This document shows, piece by piece, positions 14,201 through 25,643 of a stretch of DNA of 64,000 nt. This DNA comes from Onchocerca lupi (lineage: Eukaryota; Nematoda; Chromadorea; Rhabditida; Onchocercidae). The stretch is taken from positions 1 to 64,000 of the forward strand of contig JAOVVO010000113.1 in NCBI GenBank assembly GCA_028564675.1, read 5' to 3'. The position numbers were made by a program, and so were the translations under genes. The notes below the pieces were generated by a model. It was not told where the DNA came from. It searched no databases and saw only the letters and a program-made list of their open reading frames with translations. Each line of letters begins with the position of its first letter. Positions within the stretch are counted from its first letter, which is position 1.

Positions 14201-17200
14201 TGTCAAAAGAGAAAGCAATTGTTCTGAAAATATTTCCTACTAAAGTCGTTCTGTAGGAGTTTTCACTTACCGTAACTTCTCGAAACATTGACGAAGAACT
14301 GAAAGTCCTTGATTTATTTTTCCGCTTTCAATAAGGCGCGCTCCTTCATTGCCAGTTCTTTTTGTCCGTTCCGAGCCAGCCAAATCAACTAATGATAGCT
14401 GGCTCACATGTATCTATGAAAAATATTTCTTCTGATAAATTCAAGATGTCAAATCTTTTCTATACATAGGCTCCTTATTAAATGATTAAGTACTTTGGTA
14501 GGATCCGCATCAGGATAACATGCATCTGGGAGACAAGGTGCCATTACGACACGAATATTAAATATGGAGTGTGAACGACTGCTTTGTTTGTTTAGTAACG
14601 TATCACCGACACGTCGTCTCTCTTGTCCTGAAAGAAGAAAGCCATTATTATCAAAATTGCTCGATCAATTAGCAAGACATGTCTTTAGATTTATTTTTGA
14701 TAATATCAGAGTACAAGAACCCATATGTTTCAAGAAGCTCTCTTTTTCTCGCTTTTTTCTTTCATCTTGCTTTTGCTTTTACTGTGATTTTAAATAGTCT
14801 GAGCATTATGAATAACTAAAAATTATGAATAACTAGAAAAAGTTCGTAATAGCATGTTGCATCGCAATTGAATGATTAACAGCATTAGCAGCATATCTAA
14901 TTTAATTACTATATCTCAAATACTTTTTTATATAGCTGATCCAATAATGATTCTATATGGAGTATTTCATACAGAGGTTAATTTGAAAGTAATTTCTTTC
15001 CGATTTTAATATGGTTTATGGGCAGCACTATGTCCTTATCTTTATTATCTTTCTTCTTTTCTATTTAAAGATAACATGAAAAACATATTGCCATTTAACT
15101 CAGGTAGAACAAGCATGGATTATTTTGGGAAAATAGCAGAATAAAAGATTCGTTATGCGTTATGCTTATTTTGAATTAAAGGACATGAATCTAGAAAATG
15201 CTGATTTTTCTGGTTCATTATTGAGTAGAACAAAGTTCGTAAATGTTAATTTAAATAAGGCAACTTTTGAAAAAATTGATTTACGCTATGCTGTTTTTAA
15301 TAATTCTTCTCAATTTATTGAATTCTGAATTAGACTACTTTGGCTTTCTAAAATCTGATTTGAAGAGTGCTATCCAGAGGGATTCAGAGTTTAGTAAATG
15401 AGGAACTTTATGATGTTCTCTTATTGAGTTACTTTTTTTTATGATCACAAAAGGTGAAGATGTATTGTTAGTTCTTAAATTTCGCCAATTTAAACAACGA
15501 AATATTCACAGGATTTCATGAGAGAAAGAACTGAATTAAATGGACAGTTTTCCAGCAAGTCTTTGTCAGATTGAACAATGGCTTATAAATATATAGAGCA
15601 AAAAGATATGATAAAACTAAAAATGTTTACCTTTGTAGAATTGTTCTAATGCCTCATCACTTGAATCCACTTCAATTTCAGTTGCATTACCTACGTAAAA
15701 CATATTATTGGCACCGAGTTTGATATCCTTACCAGAAAGTGTTCTAAAAATTGATAAATCGAAATCTTTGTTCATAATTTACTGGACTAACAAGACAACA
15801 ATGCTCAGTTCATTCAAAGCTTCCAAATACTGATAAGCATAATTATTTGTTTTTATATCTACAAAATATTATTTATCGTTTTTTCCATATATTGAAATAC
15901 AAGGAACAATTAGAGAAACTCATCCTTATTATCTTTTACTCTTCAATTGCGTATTGCAGAAAATTACAGCAAAACTTACTTAGTACCATCCGCTTTGAGG
16001 AGAGGTTCTTCAAGGAGATCAAAACAAACTTCATTATAAATTTCGATATAGGAAACGAACACTGCACATGCCAAATCCGGATTAGCACCACTAACCTAAA
16101 TTTTTCTTTATTTGATTTGATTCATAGCTATAGTAATAAAAAGCATACTACAATATTTTACATAATTACGATTAGAATAATGAAAATATTAAAATAAACT
16201 CTTCGACTAAAGCATAATCTTTGATTTAAAGATTGTTAAAAGTAGCTGATATCAACCAATCAAGAATTTATTTAAAAAGCAATGTTATATAAAATTGAAA
16301 ATCACCCTTCGACGTTCAACATAACGATTTGCTAATTCCATTCCATTATCGGAACGCTCGAGTTCTAAACGTCGACGAGCAATTGCCGATTCAAACTCAT
16401 CACGCACAGTAAAACCATTACGTCCATCTGGTTTGAAAACGCATTTATCTACGCGATTGATCAACGAATTAAATATGACATCAAGAGTACGTGGAAGAAT
16501 CCCAATCGACTCTTCCTGTAAAAGTTGCTTTGAAAACTTCATTGAAAAAACATATATAACATTATCAGATTTCTTTTTACCAGAATGAAAAGAAACCTGA
16601 CGTATCGGAAAGAATTATTCGACATTTAAAACACGTATGAAATTTGAGAGAGCAGAAAGATGAGGAAAACGTTGATGTTTCATTAAAATAAAAAACAGTT
16701 CATTGAGAATTTGGTTTTTGCAATGAAACAAAAGGTTAAGGCAATCAATTCACCTCTGTGTTTCCAGTCATTGTGTAAGTTTTACCACTTCCAGTAACTC
16801 CGTAAGTAAAAAGAAGTGAATTTTTTCCACGTATCAGATTTTCGATCAAATCCAAAGCAGTACATTCAAAGACGACTCGCTGACTATCACTTTCGTCAAA
16901 GACGTATGAAAATTTGTAAATAGTTTCCACCTGAAAATCAATAAATCAAGTGGTCAAGGTTCAGTAATATGACATGCCTAAAACATCTATGAATAAAAGG
17001 AAACGATTTAGTAAATTATTATATTACAACTTGCTAATGAAACTTTGACCAAACAACCTAATGTCAGATAAAGGAAAACCTCAATAGCCTATGATAGATG
17101 CTACAGTTTACTAGCACATAACAATTACATAATTCTTATTTCAACAATTGATCCAATTAATAATGGAATAGAAAAAATCTTTTAACTACCTGCATTCCAT

Positions 17201-17498
17201 TCCTAGACTGCATGGAAGCAGGTTGTACAAATCGAACATGTTCATCGTCGATTGGTATCAAGCAAGGATCGTTGCCTTTATATGGACATAAACGACAAAC
17301 TACTTCTACATTTTCTTTGTTATCTATTCGTTTACCACCTCGTCGTGACGGCGTAGCAGCACGTCTAGAACATTGAACTGATCAGTCATAATGCTTGAAT
17401 ACTCAGTGCTCAATCATAATGAACAACTTATTCAAGAACTTTCCCTCAAAGCTCCTCCACTTACCGAAAATCAAATGAATTTTCCCAAAAATACTCAT
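11248..17498 (-). CDS. zen-4: Kinesin-6 ZEN-4/MKLP1 (centralspindlin motor), complete
   Basis: Plus-end kinesin-6 that with CYK-4/MgcRacGAP forms centralspindlin and bundles midzone microtubules in cytokinesis. Seventeen exons in phase: 17465-17498, 17190-17377, 16754-16930, 16306-16515, 15980-16095, 15631-15743, 14494-14627, 14271-14413, 13809-13956, 13512-13655, 13287-13431, 12855-12994, 12628-12768, 12432-12545, 12086-12169, 11687-11938, 11248-11334. They total 2370 nt, 789 aa; C. elegans ZEN-4 is close to this. The N-terminal ATPSRRGG-type tail matches ZEN-4. Motor landmarks: P-loop GVTGSGKT (about 118-125), switch I SSRSH (295-299), switch II DLAGSE (334-339). A charged heptad-like coiled coil follows (about 455-620), then the MKLP1 C-terminal ARF-binding region. 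The first coding exon is short (11 codons) and the least certain part; an acceptor at 17559, 60 nt upstream, suggests trans-splicing. Confidence 0.96.
14935..15328 (+). pseudogene. Decayed bacterial pentapeptide-repeat gene inside a zen-4 intron (probable Wolbachia-derived insert)
   Basis: It lies antisense within the 1003-bp zen-4 intron 14628-15630. From 15140 to the TGA at 15326-15328 one frame encodes a clear pentapeptide-repeat segment. After LRYAY-like lead residues, pentads run with central residues F, L, F, L, F, L, F and small residues (A, S, T, V, A, I, A) two places earlier, the A(D/N)LXX signature of right-handed beta-helix proteins. Upstream (14935-15140) another frame reads as a membrane-like bacterial sequence (YGLWAALCPYLYYL) but carries two stops and then a frameshift into the repeat frame, so the gene is dead. 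Similar debris may run on to about 15500. Pentapeptide-repeat proteins are common in bacteria, including Wolbachia, and filarial nuclear genomes carry such transfers. The donor is inferred, not shown. Confidence 0.7.
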
Positions 17499-17558
17499 TT
17501 TCGAAGCATTTTTAAGGTTATCAAGATCGCTATTCTTCCCTTCCCAAAATCTTTCTAA

Positions 17559-17559
17559 C
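17559..17559 (-). other. Candidate spliced-leader acceptor of zen-4
   Basis: On the minus strand an 'attatttcag' acceptor lies about 60 nt before the ATG at 17498, with no matching upstream donor identified. This is the arrangement expected for a trans-splice site. Confidence 0.45.
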
Positions 17560-18174
17560 TGAAATAATATTAAAATCTGAAATTTCAGTAAATGAATAGG
17601 AAACCTACTTTCGTGAATTTGACATTTAATCTGAAAACCTTCGATAGTATGTTAAAATAATTGCCGATAAAATGACTGCCTGAAAAAGATTATTTGAATA
17701 TTACTTTTCGTTACAAAGGATTACAAAAAAACAGCAACTCCATTTATTACTGTCTCCATTATTCTATTTCATACTAACATTTCTTATAATAAATATCTTA
17801 TAGTACTGTAATGATATTTCCCTACGAATGAAGATATATCTCCCTGATTTTTATCGATTATCAAAACAGGCCTTTCACTATATCCCCTTGCACTGCCATA
17901 ACTATATTGTTACTATTGTCATTATAATAACAATCATTTAACGATGATTCATTTTAAAAAGATAGAAATACGAAATTTCCACTAAGAAATTTATACATAT
18001 AAATAATATATATTATTTAAATATTTCGTAAAACAGAAATAGTAATATATTTTATAAATTCCACTAATTTAATGAAGTACTATCAAGCTGTAGTAACACT
18101 TCTCAACGCAAACCACTTCTTTCTTCCCTTAAACAGAATCGAAAAAAATTTAAAAAGCCAAGAAGTACGCAGAT

Positions 18175-18310
18175 ACTTCACGATATCTCACGAATACTCC
18201 ACGTGGCGCCCCACGTACGCGCCTTCCCCACGTGCGCCCAAATTTAGCGCGCAACGCAATAATCCAGTGTAATCTCACTGTAATCTTCCGCGCGACAAAT
18301 TTGAATTTTC
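18175..18310 (-). promoter_or_regulatory. GC-rich block with E2F + CHR-type composite site, probable zen-4 control region
   Basis: This is the only clearly GC-rich patch in the surrounding kilobases. It contains several CACGTG/CACGTA E-box-like words near 18200-18235, 'tttagcgcgc' at about 18243-18252 and 'ccgcgcgac' at 18288-18296, followed four bases later by TTTGAA (18300-18305). An E2F half next to a TTYGAA element matches the hybrid site described for the nematode DREAM/LIN-54 complex, which controls cell-cycle genes such as cytokinesis factors. It lies about 800 bp upstream of the zen-4 ATG. Function is inferred. Confidence 0.4.
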
Positions 18311-20424
18311 TCTTCTAGCGCTCAATACCGTAATCGAGCCTTTGCTTAATAAGAATTTCGTTGCGAAACTGATACGAATTCAAATAGCAGAAAAGTAAAG
18401 GAAACAACAGAATAAATCATTCACTTGGCAAAATAAATGTTATTTCTTAAATTATGACTTCCCGGAAATCCCGGGATTCCTCAAATAACCTGTGTTTTCT
18501 TTTAATCTTTCGAATTAAAAAATTATTGATAATTTTGCGCAAAAAAAGGCTTTTTCAGGACATATTCTGATGATAAATCATTGAGGTGAGAAGGTAAAAT
18601 TATCCAAGAAGAAATAGAAATTATTTATAATTGAATATATTAAAATCAAAAGTAGCTCGTATTAAATGTCAAACGTTAGTTTATATTAGACAGCTTTATT
18701 TAGTTCGTGACATTTGACCTTACGCCGAACACTATCGACGAATACATATTCTCGAGATATTTGAGCATTATTCGATGATAAATAGTTAGTTAAGCTTGAA
18801 AATTCTTTCAACACTTGAATCATTTTGCATTTATGAAGGATTATTTCAAAATATAATATTTCAAAGAACTCAAAACTTTCCAAAATTTGGAATTAATTTT
18901 TTTTGTGCTGTAACAAAAAATTATCATTAATATTCGGAAATGATTTGTATTTTGTTTTATGAATTAAATGAAATCAAAAAAAAAAATCGGAATAACTAAA
19001 AAATTTTTATATTTTAAGAAATTTATTTTCCAACTATTCAATCATTGTTTTTGTAGTATGCGATATTTGCGCATCCATTAAATTTTTAATCTCTACAAGA
19101 ATTTAATTACTTAATTCAAAAATATCTGATCAAGCTAAGATTTGACAAATCAATGGGTCATCCTCATCTAGAACAAACATAAAAATTATTGATCTGATTT
19201 GAACTAAAGAACTGAAGGATTGTCTCTATTACTGAATGTGAGATTCTTGAGGAATAATCATTCCATGACTTTTACAAATAGAATAGATTAAATTAATTAA
19301 AAATTAAATTGATGAAATAAAATTAAGTCATAACGTTTGTCTTTGTTTAAAGTTTTAATTGATTCAATTAATTATCGGACATGTTAATTAAATGTCAACG
19401 GCAAATAATTAAAGGTATTTGCGAAAAAAAGATTGAATCTAATCTGTTTATTTTGAGTATTCTAAAAATAAACTGAGAAATATTTTTGACTTTTAATAAA
19501 ACTTTTGAGTTTTAATTAGTATTTTGATGTGATTTTGCAAAACCAATTCCAAAGAAATTTTCAATTAATTCAACAAAAATTATCTTTTTCTTACTCCTTC
19601 ATAAAATCTTTTTTTAAACCTTACTTGATAATTTGTTGCAATTCTTTGGCTTCAATTCAAAATTGCAAATGTATTTAAAATTAAGTATGAAATTCAAACA
19701 AAACAGGGAACCAACTGATATCCTTGTTTATCATTTTTGTCATCCTCAATTGCCAAAGTAAATTTAAAAAAAAAAAAAAATTGAATATTTTGATTCAGAA
19801 AGATTGAAATGCATCATCGCAGTGTAATTTCAAAAACATTTTAACAGTAAATGATAATGATTAACCATAAAATGTAACATATATTTAGATTTATCTAAAA
19901 ATTAATAAATAAAATTTACGTATTAGAGAAATCCCATAGAAAAGTAATTTCGGTGGCTTATTATTTTCTGTGACAAATGCACTGATGACAATAATTTCGA
20001 CAAAAAAAAAATTCGAAATTTAATTTCGAAATTAAAAAAAAAAATTAATTCCGATTAGAATATAGAGAGAATTTCATGATTTCAATTGTCCTTCTTTATA
20101 ATCTCAAAAATAAAAGCACGAAAGATGACAATCACACAAATAAGCTTCTCTTTACTAAAAATAATTTATGCTTAAACATTGCTTGTTCATCAGAATTTAT
20201 AAAATTTATTTAAATCAATGAATATTACAAGCAGCAGTATTAGGGAAACAAGATATATCGAACGAATTAGTTTGATTGATCCAAGAAACATTGAATTTCT
20301 ATTTTTCTCAATAAATCGATCAATATTGCTATTTTTAAGCATAGCACTATCGAATGGCTATCAGGATGAAAACATTCATCTAACAACGAAATTATGCTCG
20401 TCAGTAAATTTCAAAATTAACATT
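18311..20424. other. Intergenic region between the lectin-like gene and zen-4
   Basis: AT-rich, with no supported gene. An open block at 18686-18883 on the minus strand has no recognisable domain or convincing splice partners and is not called. Confidence 0.5.
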
Positions 20425-23400
20425 TTATGCAATTGCTCGTTTTTTACAAATGAAATGTGATACAGTCTGACTTTTGCAATCTTCCGAGATCCAAGAACCA
20501 TTGGTTAGTAGTATTGCGCAATGTTGGGTTGGATTGCGAAGTAAAAGTTTTGAAAATGACAAAGTTGTGCCATCTAGCCAATGCCAAGTTGTGCGTACAT
20601 TATCGTAAGCTAAGCCAATCCATGCTGATTTCCAGCCAAAAAATGATAGTGTACCTGGAATTGATGAATTTTGATGAGAAAATTTTGCAAAAAATTTCAT
20701 TTTCATAAGAATACAAATAAGAATTTCTTTTTTTTTTTTTTCATAAGAATCATTTTCAAAAATTCATTTCAAATTTCATCAAAAATTAATTTCATATAAT
20801 TCATTTATTTGGCCATTTATCGAGATGAATTTGTTTAATCATTCTTTTATTCAAAAAAATTAAATTAGGAGAAAAGTGGTTGAAAAAATATGAAGTCAAG
20901 AGCATATATGCTTTAATAACCATGAAAGTTGCGGACGTCTAAATATAAATTCCATAAAATTCTTAATGTTCACCAAATTTGAAATCAAAATTTAAATCAC
21001 AAATTCATACTTTGTAACTCGTAATTTTCATCATTTGAATGAATTGATACTAAATCAGATGATCTACCATTTTTACCATTGTATGAATAACATTTTTCAC
21101 GTGCACTTTTTTGCGTTAATCTGGTTAATTCATCCGTTTCTTCATCAATACTTGCGACATACTGAAAAATAGATAATGATACCTAAATTCAGGTAAAAAA
21201 CTCAAAAATTTAGGTAAAAAACTTAGTTAAGGTAAGAAATCTCGAAACAATTCATTCTATAACAGAATTTTATATTATACAATAACTATTTCAAGATTTC
21301 TTACCTAAATTCTTCCTGACATTGATAATTCGTATTTATAATTGACTAGTGAATATATTCTTTAAAATGTTAAAAAATTTCATACTTTATAGCAATATGG
21401 TACTGTCATTTTTAATGATTGATTATAGAGAAAAACTGGTCCTTCCCATTCAAAATCTTGACATACTGAAAAAATTTTTTCAAACATCTTTAAAAAATTT
21501 AAAAATAATCTATTTTGAAGGGTAGAAATAAAAAAGGGAATTGAAAATATGTGATTTCAATTAATCAAATTAAAAATTTCAGATTTATAAGTTTCATAAA
21601 TTTTTTATTTTGAAATTATAGCTTTCAGAAATATGAACTAACATTTTTCAGTTGAATGTTTAGAAGATAAAAGCTCAGAATTATCATTATGATCGTTGAT
21701 AGTGTGATGTTCAATTGCAATTGTTGGATGTTTCGAGATTGATAACGGAAAAAGTACATTTCCTTCTTCTTTTAATTCAGAAGATTGATTAATTGGTTGT
21801 ACCAAACCTACTTTCATTTCAGCAATCGCAGTTTTTAGATAATCTTCTGGTAAACAATTCCTTGGCAAATTCAATAAACTATGAACAGATGAAGATGAAG
21901 CATAGGAAGATTCATCACGTTTTTGCCTATAAAGTATTTAATTGAAAAACATCTTTAATTAATCTCAATTTCTTTATCAAAACATTACTGCTACCAGTAT
22001 TCATATTTCGTGTCCCGATCTTTGAATACTAGATTAAAATCATTTAATGACCTCCAATTTGCTTATTAATTCAATATTCCCACCTTATTATAAATATATT
22101 AGAAATTAGCTGGACCCGGCCACACTTGACAGGGCCAATCCAGATGGTCTATTTAAGCAAAAATATAAAAGTTTGTTCAAAATCTTAAATCTCTGAAAGA
22201 TTGGCCTGAATTTTGTTGATGGTGATTGCACTTGATAATCTGCGTTCTGCTTTCTATTTTTAGTCTTACTTAATCTTGCCTTTTAATTTCCAGAGCTTAT
22301 TTCAACAACTTCCAACGCCAAACACAAAGGATGTAGGGGATTGGGAATAATTTCTTAAATTGAAATGGCATATGCATTGGAACCACAAAAATGCAAGGAA
22401 TGAGGACATCTTCACTTTTGAAAAGTTCTGCCAAGATTGTTGCCTCTACGACATCGCTCATGAAGTTTTTTATAGCAAGCTGCGTGCCGTTGTAAAATTT
22501 TGACTGGTTGATATTTCGCAACATGATAATTGGCACGCCGATTTTCAATTGCAGTACGTGCGGGTGGCATCCCTGGCAGATCGAGTGAATTCGAAAATTC
22601 TGTTGGATAATGAACTGCTTCATCTGCTTTCATAACAGTGTCGAAGAATTTGTATGTTACTGCCTCGCTTTGAATGTTAGACTAAATAATATCGTGAAGT
22701 TCGTCGGACGTCTTTGTTCTTGGCCACAAGAATAGTTCATTCAACCAATCGTGATTCATACAATTGGTTCGATACTGGAAAATATTTTTTCAACCAATTT
22801 TTCTTTTAACGTTACTAAATTGCAGAAGTTACGAGGCAATGAAATTTATTCTGAGATCATCCAGTAATTGACGCGATAACATTTCAGCTGATTGATTGTT
22901 TTGTAGCCGGACATGCATATTTGTAATTAATTTTAACGTCTTTACATGTTGCCACAAAATAGAAGTTGACTTGTAATTGAACTTGAACTCGAACTTGAAC
23001 TCTTGCTGCTGTCGAACTGTGTGACTTAAACTGACTAAATATCGGAAGTCCTAACTTTTTAAATTCTTCAGGGCTTCTTCTCAACATGTCATCTTATGAT
23101 TGGCTTGGCTCACACTTTATTACAAAAAATAGGCATGGTAAGTAGATTCAGTCTGCCCAATTACTTTTATCTGTTACAAAGTAAATATATCTATCTAAAA
23201 ACACGCGACTTTTCGAATGCAGCATTGGATCAAAATTTCAAATCAGTCGATCAGAACTTGTAACTTCGTGTCAAAATGAGCAGCGAACATTTATATTTTT
23301 ATTTATTTAATTAAAAATAATTATAAAAATATTCAACCTAGCTAATGGGAAACATTCCATATTTGGCTTAATTGTTGTTGTTGGAGTTCGAGGATTATAA

Positions 23401-23516
23401 GTGGTTACATGTAATTTTGGTACTCCAGCTTCGTGAGTTGCTAAACATGCGTTACAACGATTTATCAATTCCAAAATATGAAACCAAATTGTTGATAGTA
23501 AAATATTACGCATCAT
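20425..23516 (-). CDS. Secreted C-type-lectin-like protein, complete model
   Basis: Five exons in phase: 23338-23516, 21643-21926, 21386-21465, 21011-21161, 20425-20654; 924 nt, 307 aa. The start is two ATGs at 23516/23513, with an acceptor 12-14 nt upstream (trans-splice candidate). The N-terminus (LLSTIWFHILELI) looks like a signal peptide. A Ser/Thr/Pro-rich, low-complexity linker of about 115 residues follows. The last three exons form one C-type lectin domain: a CY pair at the start, EKC near helix 2, the WIGL core motif, W-x-W-x-DG, and closing cysteines (QHC, EDC, FIC). The sugar/calcium motifs EPN/QPD and WND are absent, so Ca-dependent mannose or galactose binding is not predicted. 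It probably acts outside the cell; ligand unknown. Intron 1 (21927-23337) contains a Helitron fragment. Confidence 0.87.
22297..22745 (-). pseudogene. Helitron PIF1-type helicase fragment, degenerate
   Basis: It lies on the same strand as, and inside intron 1 of, the lectin-like gene. Reading leftward from about 22745, one frame gives a conserved C-terminal Helitron helicase block (TSDELHDII, a stop, then EAVTYKFFDTV, HYPTEFSNSLDLPGMPP). The reading then shifts frame near 22565 into LKIGVPIIMLRNIN, NGTQLAIKNF, VVEATIL, VLIPCI and MPFQFKKLFP, followed by decay. These blocks match the order seen in PIF1-like helicase regions of Helitron RepHel proteins. At least one stop and one frameshift show it is inactive. 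No Rep domain or element termini were found, so only a remnant is present. Confidence 0.85.
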
Positions 23517-23528
23517 CTCTCTTGTTTT

Positions 23529-25643
23529 CTATAAATCAAGAAATTTAACAAATAAATTCGAAAAATCTTTGCATTTACGAATTCCTGAAGATTTATTCGA
23601 TACAAAAGATAATCCATATGAGAATAATGTGATCAAAATAATTTATCAAAAAATTTCGATTTTTTTGCATTTATATATATATTATATTCCTTTTTAATGA
23701 TTTATAAAATTATTATAAATCATTCATGATATTGTTTTATAAAATTTTAAAATTATCAATAAAATACATTCAGTGGTGGGGTGGGGCTTTGATTAAAGTC
23801 TACAGTTTCATATTAATTGACAGATATTATCTTATAATCACCTGAACTACAAATTATAATCAATCAAATATTTTATAAGAATAAATAATGATTAAATTAG
23901 TATATAAAGAATGGCTACCTTAATTAACTATCTTAAGTGTGACTAATAATTAAATTCAACCTTTCAAAAGAGGCTAACATAAACTTAGTTTAGGAAATCC
24001 GATTACAGTCATCTCGGAAATGCAGTGGTACCAATTAAAGGCTATTTATTGATTTAAATGATCGGATAGTTATAATGCTTGAAAAATTACGGAAAAACGA
24101 ATAAATGATGAAAAATATTAATAACAACCAAACAATCGTTAGAAATTAGCGAATGAGCAAATGACACTGGTTTTTTAAGTAATCTGGAATACAAAATTCA
24201 ATTGACCGGGAAATAAATCAATTTTTTCCAAATATCAGAAAATATTTCCTTTTAGAATTGATCATGCATCACTTATTTTGCAACATCAATTTTTTGGTTA
24301 AACGCTTTTATGACTATTAATCGGATAAACATTTTTCAAATTCTTCTAATTTATTCACTTCCAATTTCATAATTTTTTCTGTATGACATAATTTTATGAC
24401 ATAATTTGATATAATTTCTTATGATAACATGCATTGTACATAAGTTATACCTATTCACATTTTTATTACAGCAGATATTTTCGAATATGGCAAAATATTT
24501 GAAATTTCTAATACAACTATCATTTATAACAGCATATTTCATAGATAAATAAAATATTTGTTGTGATTCCAATCACATAAAACTGTGTAATTTAATCTTC
24601 ATTTAATATTTATCAAAACAACCTACCTTAACAGATTTCGGTCAAAAATTTGTAGTGTGTTTTTGATTATCAAAATGCACGCCCATTTTATTATTCTTGC
24701 CATGATTTACTTTTTTTAAAATAAATATGCTAATATGATTGTTTTAAAAAACAAATCGTCGTCAACCGACGCTATAAATTAATAATTTCCGACCTAATTT
24801 TACAACTTAATAAAGCTTGCATTCATCATACCTAAGCAAAATCTCATATTTGGCATAATTCTACGAATGTAAAATTATATTTATTTCTTATAAATTCATT
24901 TTTCTTCAGTACAAAAATTGTCTCTTTTGTGCGATTTGGGTCTAGTAGGCAATCAAATCATCAGCAAAGAAAGACGAAAATTGAATTCTGAAGATTTTTT
25001 TTAAATCAATCTATGAAAAATGATTAATGCGTAAATTTGAAATTATGATGTTATCAAAACTCCTCTCTCGTGCACAATTATTGTTGAATTCTGAACATGT
25101 CCCGAGTCATAATTTAGTTTTAATTGATAACTGAATAAGATTTAAAATATTTCCAATCATTTAATATTTGTGATACAACATTCTTGATTTGGAATATTGT
25201 GACTCTACCATGATATCTAAAATTATATTGTGTTTTATCAAAAAATTTTGTTTTACTTTGGCATTTATCATTTTTTCATGAGAAAATAACGCAATTTTTA
25301 TAAGATTATACAAAATATGCATAGAAATAATGATATTATTAACGTAAAAGTTACCCTCATTATTTATTTACAGATCTAAAAATGATGAATCACACTTTCC
25401 TAATCATTTGAATTTCATCATGCATTTACATTTTTATTAGTAAATTCTTAATTTTAAGTACTTATCAAATACAATTTATACCATAATTTGGAAGCATAAC
25501 AGGAGCAGCCAACTGTTAGTTTCGACTAGAATATTAGGAATAAATCAACAAATTCAATAGATAGCAAACAAAGAAATGAGAAATCTTAGCTTAAATACAA
25601 AATAATGTCACTCAATTAAAAAAAAGAAAGCTTTTTGTACCAA
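23529..25643. other. Intergenic region between SETD3-like and lectin-like genes
   Basis: AT-rich. No exon with both splice context and protein-like composition was found on either strand, and no repeat family was recognised. Confidence 0.5.

Noticed and set aside
18686..18883. Minus-strand open frame of 65 codons downstream of the lectin-like gene.
   Set aside because: No domain, no splice partner, and composition typical of background.
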